Source: Nemania diffusa (Eukaryota > Ascomycota > Sordariomycetes > Xylariales > Xylariaceae). Taken from it: a DNA stretch of 64,000 nucleotides. The notes below the pieces were generated by a model. That model saw nothing but the letters and a program-made list of their open reading frames with translations, was not told the DNA's origin and searched no databases. The stretch is from contig JBBPUQ010000001.1 in assembly GCA_038501195.1 (NCBI GenBank), positions 2,666,001 through 2,730,000 on the forward strand, read 5' to 3'. The translations under genes and the position numbers were made by a program. Shown here piece after piece: positions 1 to 12,170 of this stretch (positions are counted from its first letter, which is position 1; each line of letters opens with the position of its first letter).

Positions 1-784
1 TATAAATAATTTTATTATTGTAGTAGTTTATATTTAATTTAAAAATTTTAATTAATTAATTTTTTTTTTTTTTTTTATATTTTCGTTTTTTTTTTTTTTT
101 TTTTTTTTTTTTATATATTTTATATTAATTTTTAATAAATTTAAAAAAGTATAAACAACAATATAAAAAATAATAAACTTAATAATAAAAATATTATTAA
201 TAAAAATATTATATAAAATATAAAAAATTTAGTAAATATTAATAAATTTAAATTAATTAATTAATTAAAACTATATTAATTAAAAAAAAGTTATTTATAT
301 AGCTTTATATATATAACTATTAAAATAATATATATAGTAGTTATTATAACTTATAAATTTTTAATAAACTTTATTTAAATAATTTTTAAAAATATTATAA
401 ATATATTATAAATAAAAAGTTTTATAAATTATTTTAAAAAACTATATTAAATTGTTATAAAAATATTATTAACTAATAATTAATAAATATATAAATAGTT
501 TATAAATATTTTAATAGCTTTAAAAAAAAAACTAATATAATTAATATTATATTTTTATTAAAACATTTATAAATATTTAATATATTTATTATTAATTTAT
601 TAAAATTAAAAGTAATAATAAAAAAAACAAACAAATAAATTTATTAACAAAATATAATAAATATAAACAAAAATATATTTATTATTACAAAAGTTTATTA
701 GTAAAATATAATAAATATAAACAAAAATGTATATATTATTACAGATATTAAAGCACAAAAAAAGCAAAAAAAGCGACAGCAAAA

Positions 785-833
<49 letters not shown>

Positions 834-928
834 TACAGCAGTAACAACAATATAAACACTTTATAAAGCTTATTAATAATTTATTAAAAATATATAAATA
901 AATAATTTATTAAAAATAAAAGTTTTTA

Positions 929-960
<32 letters not shown>

Positions 961-1519
961 TTAAACAATTTATATATATATTAATAATATTTTTAAAATA
1001 TAAAATTAAATTATTTATAAAAAGCAGTAAAAAAAAGCTATAATATAATAGTTTTTATAACATTAGCAAGCTATTTAATTATTATATATAAATATATAAT
1101 TTTATAATATTTACTAAATAAATAATTATTTAAAAAATCTATAAATTAATTAGCAAATAATTTTTTTATTTAATTATAACAAATATATAACATAAATATA
1201 AAGATATATATATTAAAATAACTATAAAAAACAAAAAAAAAACAAGCTAAAAATTTCTAGTAAATTTAATTATATTTACGCTTAATATATTATATACTAT
1301 TTAATAACTAAGCAATAATATATCGATTTATTTAACGATATATTTATATAATATAAATTATTTATTTACTATAATATATTTAACAGTATATTTTAAGCTT
1401 TATATTATATATTATAAAACTTTATTATTTATTATAAATATAAATATATTTATTATTAATTATAGAAATAACTATATAATATAAAAAAAAATATTAAAAT
1501 ATTTGTTTTTAAAAAGATA
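1..1519 (+). mobile_element. RIPped Ty1/copia element, 3' internal part (copy A, cut by window edge)
   Basis: Nearly pure A+T with no open frame. Read in reverse complement it matches the stretch that follows the left LTR of the complete copia element (about 11858-13450), landmark by landmark: the long homopolymer near 60-112, the GCGACAGCAAAAAGC patch near 770-790 followed by a T run, and the TTAACGATATA patch near 1330. It is therefore the long 3' non-coding part of a second, right-pointing copy whose pol region lies outside the window. Differences between the copies look like C/T and G/A changes plus homopolymer length changes. Confidence 0.8.
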
Positions 1520-1681
1520 TATTAGATTTAAACTTTTTTTAAAAAGCTTAAAGTTTATATATAAAAAATATAGCTAATATTAAATAGTTTATATAATATA
1601 TAAAAAAAGCTTGTTAAATAATTACTTTAAATTAAAGCTAGTTATTAATATAACACTAGAACATATATACTAAATCTAACA
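1520..1681 (+). repeat. 3' LTR of copia copy A, with internal 22-bp deletion
   Basis: The reverse complement runs from TGTTAGATTTAG to AAATCTAATA, the same ends as the 184-bp LTRs of the complete copy at 11674-11857 and 18845-19028. This copy is 162 bp: the stretch corresponding to ATATAATCAATATATA in the other LTR, plus flanking bases, is missing. The terminal CA of the canonical LTR end has become TA here, as in the 11848-11857 LTR end, consistent with RIP. No matching target-site duplication can be tested because the partner LTR is outside the window. Confidence 0.8.
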
Positions 1682-3661
1682 ATAGAAATAGTTATAGTTT
1701 ATATATTATAACTTATATATTATAGCTATATAAACCCACATAGATCGCTAAGCTTATAACCTTAGTAATTTAATATTTCTTTTAAAGAGTTAACTCTGCA
1801 GTATAAGTTATAAATACATCAACCGTTATATTTTATTTGTTATATATTTATATACTGTATTAAATATTTTATTTATTTTATAGTTTGTGTTTTTAATTAT
1901 TAAATTTATTTTAAAAATATATTTAAATATAATAATTATTAATAAACTTTTAAAATATTATTTTTATTTTTATATTTATATATTTATTTATTTTATAATT
2001 AAATAATATATTATTTATAATTTATAACTTTTGTTTTATATATAACTATATATATAAAAGTTAAAAATTTTAAAACATTAAAATAATATTATTATAAAGT
2101 TTTAATTATAATTAAAAATTAAACTATTATAAAAGTTTTATTATATTAAATTTAATTAATTTTAATATAAAATTTTTAATAATAATAAATAATTAAAAAA
2201 TTTTAATTATAAAAAAGTTTTATTTTTTTTTATAAATATACTTTTTTATATTTTTATTTAATATATATAATATAAATATAACAAAATAATATAACAAAAT
2301 AAATAAAACAATTAAAAAGTTATGTTAATATAAAAAAAAAAATTTATTTTTAAAAAAAATATAATATAATATATACTTTATAAAAATATTTAATTATTAA
2401 CTAATAATTAAATAAATATATATATAAATTAATAAATTATATAAAATTATTTAATTTATAAAATAAATATATAATAATTTAAATTATATATATAAAAAAA
2501 ATAAAGCTAAATTTAATTATATATAATAAAGTTTTAATATAATTATTATTATTTAAATATAAAATAAACTAATATTTACAAAGCTATTAATTAAAAATAT
2601 TAAAATATTAGTTATAATTAAATATAAATAAAAAAAAGTTAATAAAATTACTTTAATATATAAAAATATAAAAATATAAAATAATATAAAAGTTTTTATA
2701 TTAATTTATAAAAACTTTAATAATAATTAATTGTTTAAAATAAAGATTTTGTTAAATTTAATTTAAATAAAATGTTTAAAATAATATTTTATAAATAATA
2801 TATAATTTATTAATAAAAAAATATATAATTATTAAATTATAAAATTTATTATATTATTTAATATAATTTATTATAAATAATGTTTATATTTAATTTAATA
2901 AAATTAAATTAAAAAAAAACTTAAAAGCTTTTTTTATTTATTTAATTTATTATTATAAATTAATTTTAAATAAACTTAATAGTAAAAATATATATAAAGT
3001 AATTTTAAAAAATTTATTTGTTAAAACTTTTATATTTATTTATATTAAAAAAAACTTTTTAAAAAAAATTATATATAATTAAAATTAAAAAATATATTTT
3101 TATTTTATTAATAACTTAATTAATATAATAATTAAACAAAACTTTTATAATATTATATTTAAAATATTTTTTTATGTAAAGTTTAAAAAAATAATAAAAA
3201 TAATAGTTTAATTAAAAATAAAAATAAAAATACAATTTAAATTTAAAAAAAAATAATAATAAAATATTATTATTTAAATAAATATTTAAAGTTTAAACTA
3301 TTAATAAATTATTTTTATAAAAAATATTAAAAAATTTAAAAATTTAAAAATTTAAAATATTTTAAAAATAAATAAACTTATTATAAAAATAACATATTTA
3401 AAAAAATAAACAAAAAAAAAGATTTTATTATTTAATAATATTAAAAAAAAATTAGTTTTTAATAATATTAATAATATATTAATAAATTAATTATTATTAT
3501 AAAAAACAAATATAAAAAATTATTAATAAAATTATTAATTATTTAATATAATATAAATTATATATTTAAATTTTTATTTTATTTTTTAATTTAAAATTAT
3601 TTTAAATATAATTAATAATAATATTGTTAAAAAAACATTTTTAAAAAATATTATATAACAT
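1682..3661. other. AT-rich RIPped DNA, unassigned
   Basis: Almost only A and T, with stops in all frames and no gene. It lies between the LTR of copia copy A and the divergent LTR-like sequence ending at 3843, so it may be the internal part of another right-pointing element. I could read no protein fossil in it. Confidence 0.5.
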
Positions 3662-3843
3662 TGTTATAAAAACAACTTTTTTAATATAACTTTTTTAAAA
3701 ACTTTTTTTTACAAAGCTTTTTTATTAATTTTAACAAATATAGCTAATATTAAATAATATATTAAAAAAAGCTTATTAAATAATTTCTTTAGATTACAAC
3801 TATTTACTAATATAAAACTAGAGCACATGTACTAAATCTGACA
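3662..3843 (+). repeat. Divergent copia-type LTR, probably RIPped
   Basis: The right half (about 3740-3843) matches the copia LTRs closely and ends CTAAATCTGACA, the reverse complement of the canonical TGTCAGATTTAG start. The left half is much more diverged, but a TGT start at 3662 would give 182 bp, close to the 184 bp of the full LTRs. It lies in the same orientation as the LTR at 1520-1681. It may be a solo LTR or the end of a related element that fills 1682-3661. The left boundary is uncertain. Confidence 0.5.
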
Positions 3844-4258
3844 CTAATTAGTTAGTAACTCAAAATTCAAAAAAACTCAAAACTTAAATCACAGCTCTGA
3901 TCTTAAAGTAGCTTGTGACAGCAAAACACACCTAAACAAACTGTTAATCCCGTGGCACCTAACAAAGGTCGAGACCAAATTGGGGATAATCTGTTATGCG
4001 TTAGTCAATGTATTACTAGAATCAATCATCTTGACACAAGAAAGGAGGCCTAGGCAAGGGGCAATCGGGATACAGAAGTGAAAGAGAAGGAGAAACTCAC
4101 AATCAAATGATTGAACACAAGCCACCATCTCAACCCACGGTCCGCCGACTTCAAAGGGGAGAAGGGTGAAGGAGAAGATTCACAGTCAGTGTCAGAGATA
4201 AATACCGGCTAGTTACGGGGTCTGTGTGGCACTACTTTATTATGCCTTGCTGCCGGTA
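3844..4258. other. Left flank of the gene island
   Basis: Composition returns to normal within about 100 bp of the LTR-like end. No gene is recognised. This is the 3' flank of the HNH gene, so it should hold that gene's terminator. Confidence 0.5.
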
Positions 4259-5341
4259 TTAGTCGTCCGGCTCTGGGGCTTTCATCCCATCCATGTTCAA
4301 TGAGTGTGCCAATAGGTCACTGAACGCATCGTCCGCCACCTCATCCGTCGCGATGTCGGTCTCCTTATTCTTGCCCTTTCCCTCGCTCGCCCCCACTGAA
4401 GATGGAGGCTCTAACTGGCTACCCCTGCAGCTGGTAGTCGCAAACTTGCCGGCGTCATCGATAGGAAGATGTCCTATCCGGACTGCAAGTTTGCGTAGCG
4501 TTGTCTCGCGAATCCATTTCCCGGGGGTGGGGAAAAAACGGATATCGGCATACTCGAGGCGGTCTTTCCACCACCCATCGACTTCGAACCTTTGTCGTCG
4601 CAAAATGTTGATCACAAATGCAAAGTAAATATACCTCATTGATGGGCGGTGGTCGGTTAGGAATTCGAGAGTCCGTCCGTGAAGGGCCTTCCCGGTGGGA
4701 AAATGGTCTGTAGGATCCCACTCCTCTTCACGTTCGGCCTCATCTAAAATCACCACCATAAGACCACTGCCGTCTGTGGTAGGCACAATGGCTATCCTCG
4801 CGTCATCGAGCATTTGTTCATACTCTTTGCACAGAGGAATTCCATTCCTGGCACTCCATATATGTCCGTCCGAATTATCGCTAGGCCCAAACAGATGGAC
4901 TGCTGCTGGCTCACCCACATTGTATCTAACAATGTGAGCAGCAGTAGTCATCCATGAAGATAGATATTGTCGGGATATTGGACACCATATCTTTTCCTTG
5001 TTATTCTTCGCGCCGTAGGCCTTGATGACGTCTTTCCGCCAGCGTTCTTGCTTGCTAGGGTCGCGGGGGTTCTTCATCGTCACTGTGGCCCCCGAAGGCT
5101 CCTGGATCCGTGAAACTAATTGGTCGATGTATGCCCAATCTTCGGCATGGGCACGTTTGTTCCACATCTCCGCATCAACCTCCCTGGCTGCAAGCTCAAA
5201 TCTCGACGTACGCATATGAGCCCTCTCCACGAATAGAGCGCCAAGCTCTCGGTCTTGGCGCTTTATCTCGTCTTGAAACTGGCCTCGTGTCATCTCGAGC
5301 GAGCCATCTTGCCAGCGTGTCCTATTCGACTGGTTGGCCAT
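4259..5341 (-). CDS. HNH-nuclease-domain protein, single exon
   Basis: Uninterrupted 360-residue frame starting at ATG 5341; GTG-ATA codons upstream are not a plausible start. Residues about 119-188 fit the fungal HNH domain (HNH_2-like): WCPIS near residue 119, then TTAAHIV with the expected metal/catalytic His near 136, a variable loop with LFG, then SARNGIPL with the Asn near 166 and MLDDARIAIVP. The N-terminal 100 residues are charged and probably helical; the C-terminal 60 residues are low-complexity and acidic. In fungi this family is common, lineage-variable and functionally uncharacterised; a DNA or RNA nuclease role is inferred only. It is the only gene in a 1.6-kb island between RIPped blocks, yet it has no premature stop. 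It could be a functional single-copy gene or a recent arrival. A missed upstream exon cannot be excluded. Confidence 0.7.
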   Translation of the reverse strand: MANQSNRTRWQDGSLEMTRGQFQDEIKRQDRELGALFVERAHMRTSRFELAAREVDAEMWNKRAHAEDWAYIDQLVSRIQEPSGATVTMKNPRDPSKQERWRKDVIKAYGAKNNKEKIWCPISRQYLSSWMTTAAHIVRYNVGEPAAVHLFGPSDNSDGHIWSARNGIPLCKEYEQMLDDARIAIVPTTDGSGLMVVILDEAEREEEWDPTDHFPTGKALHGRTLEFLTDHRPSMRYIYFAFVINILRRQRFEVDGWWKDRLEYADIRFFPTPGKWIRETTLRKLAVRIGHLPIDDAGKFATTSCRGSQLEPPSSVGASEGKGKNKETDIATDEVADDAFSDLLAHSLNMDGMKAPEPDD

Positions 5342-5458
5342 TATCACTCGAGCAAGATTAATAGGAACACTTTTCCTTGCATTTAATGTCTGTGCGTTTG
5401 CTATTGTTAGCGCAGCACATACATTTTATACCAAAAATACTAACACTGGGTTTTTAGA

Positions 5459-8400
5459 CTACTAATTTATTAAAAATACTATGTTAAAATTTTGTAAAAA
5501 ATTATTTTTTTTTTATAAAAAATAAAAGTATAACAACAATAAAAACACTTAATATATTTATAAAGCTATATTTAGTTTTAATAATAAAAGCTTAATATAT
5601 TTGCTTTTTTAAATAAATTATATTTTTAAATTTAAACTAAAATAAATATAAAAAAAAAGTTAACGTTTAGTTTTTGTTTTATTTAAATTTTGTTAAAAAA
5701 ACTGCTTTATAATATTATAGTTTAATAATAACTGCTATTAAAATTTAGCTTAAAAAAAAAAGTAAATAAAACAATATATAAAAATAAATGTTTTATAATT
5801 TAGCTATTATTTTAAATAAATTTATTAGCTATTATTTAAATAACTATTAATAATTTTATTATTAATAAATAAAAAGTTTTATATAATTTTTTTTTGATTA
5901 TTTTAAAATAAAAAACTTTGCTACTATAAATAGTACTTTTTATATATTATATAAACTATTTAATATATAGCTTATAAAAACTAACTTTTTAAATGCTATT
6001 AAAACAAACTTTAAAAAACTATTTAAATAAATAATTTAAATAAATATTATTAAATAAAATTATTTAAATAATAATAATAATAATAATTTTAATAGTAAAA
6101 CTAATATAAAAGTTTTATTAAATATAAAATTTATTAAGTTAATATTAATAACTAAAAAAAACTATTGTATTTTAATATAATTAAATATAATAGTTTATTT
6201 TAAAGCTAATATTAAGTTAGCTATATTATATATAATAAAAAAAATTATAATAATAACATTTATAAATATAAGTTTAAAATTAATAAATATATTAAATTAT
6301 ATAAAAATAATAATAAAATAAATATTTTAATATATTAATTTTATTATATAAAATAAACTAATAAAACTTTAATAAATTAAAAAATTAATATAAATATTAT
6401 TTATAAAAAAAACAAATTTATTAAAAAAGTAATATAACTATATATTATTTTATATTTTTTTAAATATTTTAAATTAAATCAATAATAAAAATTAAATAGT
6501 TATTAAATAAATAATAACTAAAAAAATAAAAATATAAATAAAAATATAACTAGTTAATTATTAGTAATTATAATATAGTTTTATAATAGCTAATAATATA
6601 ATATTATAAGTTATTTTTTTTAAAAAAAAAATATAACTATTTAAAGTTTTTAAAATTAACAGTTTAATTTAAATAATAAAAAAAAAGCTAACTATTAAAT
6701 AATATAATTTAAAGTGTTAAAAATATTATAACTTTTATAAATATAATAAAATTATTTAATATATTAACTATAGCAGCTATAAAAAAAAATATAAAAAAAA
6801 AAATATAAATTATTAATATATTATATTAATTATTATAAGTTTTTTTTTATAAAATATAAAAAATATTTTATAATATTTAAAAAAGTTTATAAAATAATTA
6901 TTTAATTAAAAAAAAAAAAGCTTTAAATAATTAAAAAAACTAAAATAAAATATTATATTAATATAAATTTAATAAAAAAAAAATAACATAAAAGTTATTT
7001 TTAATATAAATTATAATATATATAGTAATAATATAAACAATATATAAACAAATAATTAATAAAAACGTTTTAAAAATAGCGATATAAAATAGCATTAATT
7101 AAAAAAGCTTAAATAATAATTTTAAAAATAATATAAACAGTATTAAAATAACAATATAATAACAAAATAATATTAAAATAATAAAAGTTTAAAAAGTTAT
7201 TTAATTAATAAAAACAAAAATTATAATTGCTACAGTTTTAATTAATAAGTAATAAAAATTATATAAAATAATTTAAATCGTTAAAAACTATTTTAATATA
7301 TTATTATAAACTTTAAATTTAAAAAATAAATAAATTAATAAATAATAAACTTTTAATAAAACGATATTGCAGTATTAGCTATATATATAATTAATATAAA
7401 AAAAAAAGTTAAAAATAATATAAATAAATATAAAAAAATCGCTTAAATTAATAATTAAACTATTTAATATATATTAAAAAGTAAAAATAAATATAATATA
7501 TATTTAAAAATTATAAACTAAAATAAATATTTAAAAATAAAGTTATATAAATTATAATATTTATATATTAATAAATAGTTAAAACAAAATAAATAAATAA
7601 TTAAAAATAATAACTTATATATATAAAAAAATTTAATTATAAATATAATAATATTAACTTTTATTAACAAAAAATATATTATAAATAAATATTAATAAAT
7701 ATATAATATTAAATATATATTATAAACTTTATATAATAAAAATAATAAATTATATAACTAGTTTATTGTTAATATTAAACTATATAATTAAAAAAAATTA
7801 AAATATAAAAGATTTAATATTTAAATTAAAAGCTAAAAATAAAAATAAAAATGTTAATTTTATTAAATAGTTAATATATAACAAAATATTTTTTATAAAT
7901 ATTTTTAATATATTAATTTATTAAATAAAATATATAATAAATATAGTTTTTTTTAATATTTTTTTTGCAAATATTATATTATTAAATAATAAACTATTTA
8001 AATTAAATTATTATATTTAAATAATTATATTATTAAAATAAAATATTTTAATATTAAATAGTTATAAATTATATTTAAAAATAAATAATAAACTAGTTTT
8101 TATAAATTATATAATAAATAATATTATAAAACTATTTAAATTTAATTTAAAAAAAACTAATTAAATAAAATATTTAAATATTTATATAAAATAGTTTTTA
8201 TATATTTTTGTAATAATAATAAAAACAGTAAATAAACTGTTATAAAATAAAAGCTATATTATATTTTAATAAATAAAAAAGTATTAAAATATTTTTAAAT
8301 TATATTAAATTAAATAAAAAATAAAACTAAAGTTTAAATTTAAAATATAAAAATAATAAAAATATATATAAAAATATAAAAAATATTTTTAAATAATTTA

Positions 8401-11400
8401 AAAAATTAAATATATATATTAAATAAAATAAATTAATAAAGTTAAAATAAATTATTATTTATATAAATTTATAATATAAATAAAATTAAATATAAATTTT
8501 AAAGCTTTTTTATTTTAAATTAATAATAAAATAATTAAAAATGATTTAAATAAAACAAATATATTATATTAAAAAATTTTTAAGTATTTTTTAAACAAAA
8601 ACAATTTAAACTATAATTTATTAAATAATTAAAAAAAATTAAAAACGAAAATTTTTTAAGTTATATTAGCTATAATAAAAAAAGTCAAAAAAAATATAAT
8701 TAATATAATAAATATATTATTAAATTTTAACTATATATTAATTTAGCTATTTTAAATTTATTAAAATATTATAAAAAGTTATATTAAAATATTTTTTAAT
8801 AAATATTTATAAATAAAATATTTTTTATAAATTTAATAACAAATAAAAATAGTAATAATTTTTAAAATTAATAAAAAAAACTAAATAATAACTAAATTTT
8901 AATATTTTATAATTTTATTTTTATATATAAATAAAAATTTAAAAAAACTTTATATAAAATAAATAATATAAGTTATATTATAATATAAAATTTTAAGTTT
9001 AAAATATAAAAAAATTTTATTTAAACAATTAGTTATAAATTTAATAGCTTTATTTATATATAATATAAAATTAGTTTTAATAACAAAAAAAAAAGTTATA
9101 ATAGTTATAATAAATATTTAAAAAGTTTTTAATATATTATTTTATAAATATTTATTTTAAAAACTATAGCAGTAAAAATAGCTTTTAATTTTAATATATA
9201 TAATTAATTTTTTTTTTATAAAAAAAATATATATATATAAAATTTAAAACAGTTATTATAAAATATTATTTAATAAAATATAAAATTTTATAAAAATTGC
9301 TATAATTATTAGTTTTATATATATTATATTTAATTAAACTATTTAATATAAATTTAAAGTTATAAATTAAATATATAAATAATATTAATTTATAATAAAC
9401 TTTTTAATTATTAAATAAAAATATTTTTTTAATTATATAAAATATATAAAATATTTTTATTTATAACAATATAAATAAAATTTTTTTTGTTTTAAAAAAA
9501 TATAAAACTTTATATATTATAAAAAATAAAAATAATTATAATTTAAAAATTATAATAAATAATAATTTTTATATAAATTTAATAATAAATATAAAAAATA
9601 ATAAAGTTTTAATTTTATAATAATTAAAAATTTAATTTAATAAAAAGTTAAAATTTTATAAATATATTAAAAAATAAATAAATAAAGTTATAAAGTTTAT
9701 AAATTTTATAAAAAATTTTATAAATATAAAATATAGTTTATTAATATAAATATTATATAAAATTATAATTATATATATTATATTTATAATTTTATATAAA
9801 TATAAAATATAATATAACAATAAAATTAAATTAATAATAAATTATATTTAATTAAATAAAATAAATATTAATATAAAATTAAAATATTATATAAATAAAA
9901 TTAAATATATATTATTTATAATAATAAAAACAATTTTATTAATATAAAAAATTATTTTAATTATAACTATTTTTAAAAATATAAAACTTTTAATAATATA
10001 AATTATATTTAATAAAATATTATATAAATTTATATATTAATTATAAACTATAAATATAAATTATTTTTTAATAATATATTTAAATTGTTAAATTATTAAA
10101 AAATATAAAAAAATAAATATTATAAAATATTTAAAAATTAAAATATAAATAGTTATAAAATTAATTATAACAATTAAAAAATTTAAATTAATAATATTAT
10201 AATATTTATTAAATTTAAAAAATAATTTAACAAAAAAACTTTTAAAAAAAAATATAGTAAAAAAAGTTAAATTTTAATTTAATAAATTATTAAATAATAA
10301 TATAATAATTTTTTTAAATAATTTATAATTAAAAAAAAAAATAATAAATTATAAATATATTATTTATAAAAATAAAAAATTAATAATAATTTATATAAAT
10401 TAATTAAAACTAAAATTAATTAATTTTAATAATAAAATAATAAAAATTTAAAAAAAATTTAAATAAATAATTAAAATAAAATTAATTTAATATTATATTT
10501 AAATATATATTAATAATATAAAAATAATATAAAGTTTATAAAATAATATATTATTATTAATTTAATAAATTTATTTAAATTTTTAAAAAATAATAAAAAA
10601 ATATAATATTAAAATTAAATAATATTTTAGTTATTATAAAATTAAAAATAATAAATTTATAAATAAATTAATTAAAACTAATATAAAATTATATAAAATT
10701 AATAAAAACTATAATTTAATTATATATAAAATATAAATTAAAAATTAAAAATTAAAAAAGTTTATTTAAAAAATATAATAAAACAAAATTATTATAAAAC
10801 TATTAAAATAATATTAAAACTAAAGATTATAATATAATTTTATTTATTTATAAAAATTAAAAGTTTTATTTAAAATTTTATTATATTATTTTTTAATAAT
10901 ATATATAAATTATAACAATTTTAAATAATATTATAAAAAGTTTAAATATATAAATATAAAAATAAAATATATATATAATAAAATAATAAATTTAAAATAT
11001 TTAATATATTATAAAAAATCGATTTAAATATAAAATAAATAATTTTAACTTAAAAATATATTAAAATATTTAAAATATATAAATAATATTAAAAAAATAA
11101 ATTATTTATAATATATTATAGCTAATTTAATTAATTTTTATATATTTATAAAAGTTATAAATTATTTTAAAATATATATATAATAAAAAATAAAACAATA
11201 ATATAAATAATTATAACTTATAATTTTATTATTATTTATTTTATTTTATTTTATAATTTATTAATTAAAAAAAGTTATAAAAAAAAAAAATATATAAAAA
11301 AAAAAAAAAAAGTTATAAATAAAATATAAAATAAAAATAAAAAATATAATATAATATAACTATATTTAATAGTTATAGCTATATTTTATAATTATTTTTT

Positions 11401-11673
11401 TTTTTATTTATAAATATAATATATTAAAAATATTATAAACTAAATTTACAAAAAATATATTTAAACTTTATAAGTTAACAATAATATAAATATATTATTA
11501 TATAATTAACTATATATAACTAAATATTTATTTATATAAAAAAAAAAAAAAGCAGTAAAAAGTTAAACTTTTAACAAATTAACAATAGTTAAAAGTTGCT
11601 AAATAGATAGTTTATTATAGTTGTAAACATAGATTTTAGCTTAACATGCTTTCAATGCTTTTCGGAAAGCTTT
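5459..11673. other. AT-rich RIPped block, unassigned
   Basis: The switch from normal sequence to A+T-only sequence is abrupt near 5458, just after a CACTGGG patch. The next 6.2 kb has no gene and no LTR that I recognise. Some stretches, for example plus strand about 8490-8950, read with fewer stops than the base composition predicts and may be eroded coding sequence, but no family motif is readable. Composition recovers slightly at 11580-11673 just before the copia LTR. Confidence 0.6.
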
Positions 11674-11857
11674 TGTCAAATTTAGTATATATGCTCTAGT
11701 GTTATATTAGTTACTAGTTTTAATTTAAAGCAATTATTTAACAAGTTTCTTTTATATGTTATACAAACTATTTAATACTAGCTATATCATTTATATAATC
11801 AATATATACTTTTTATATATAAACTTTAAGCTTTTTAAAAAAAGCTTAAATCTAATA
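11674..11857 (-). repeat. 3' LTR of the copia element, fully RIPped
   Basis: It begins TGTCAAATTTAG and ends AAATCTAATA. It is exactly as long as the other LTR (184 bp). Every difference I can see between the two is C/T or G/A. Its right half is entirely A/T where the partner keeps G and C. Confidence 0.92.
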
Positions 11858-12134
11858 TACTTTTTTAAAAATAAATATTTTAATATTTTTTTTTATATTA
11901 TATAGTTGTTTTTATAACTAGTAGTAAATATATTTATATTTATAATAAATAATAAAGTTTTATAATATATAATATAAAGTTTAAAATATACTATTAAACA
12001 TATTATAATAAATAAATAACTTATACTATATAAATATATTATTAAATAAGTCGACATATTGTTGTTTAGTTACTAAGTAGTATATAATATATTAAATATA
12101 AATATAATTAAACTTATTAAAAATTTTTAGCCCG

Positions 12135-12170
<36 letters not shown>

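Noticed and set aside
49..3661. Possible mitochondrial DNA, suggested by the extreme A+T content
   Set aside because: LTR-pair comparison shows the A+T comes from C-to-T and G-to-A change in nuclear retrotransposons, and the blocks pass directly into nuclear genes with spliceosomal introns.
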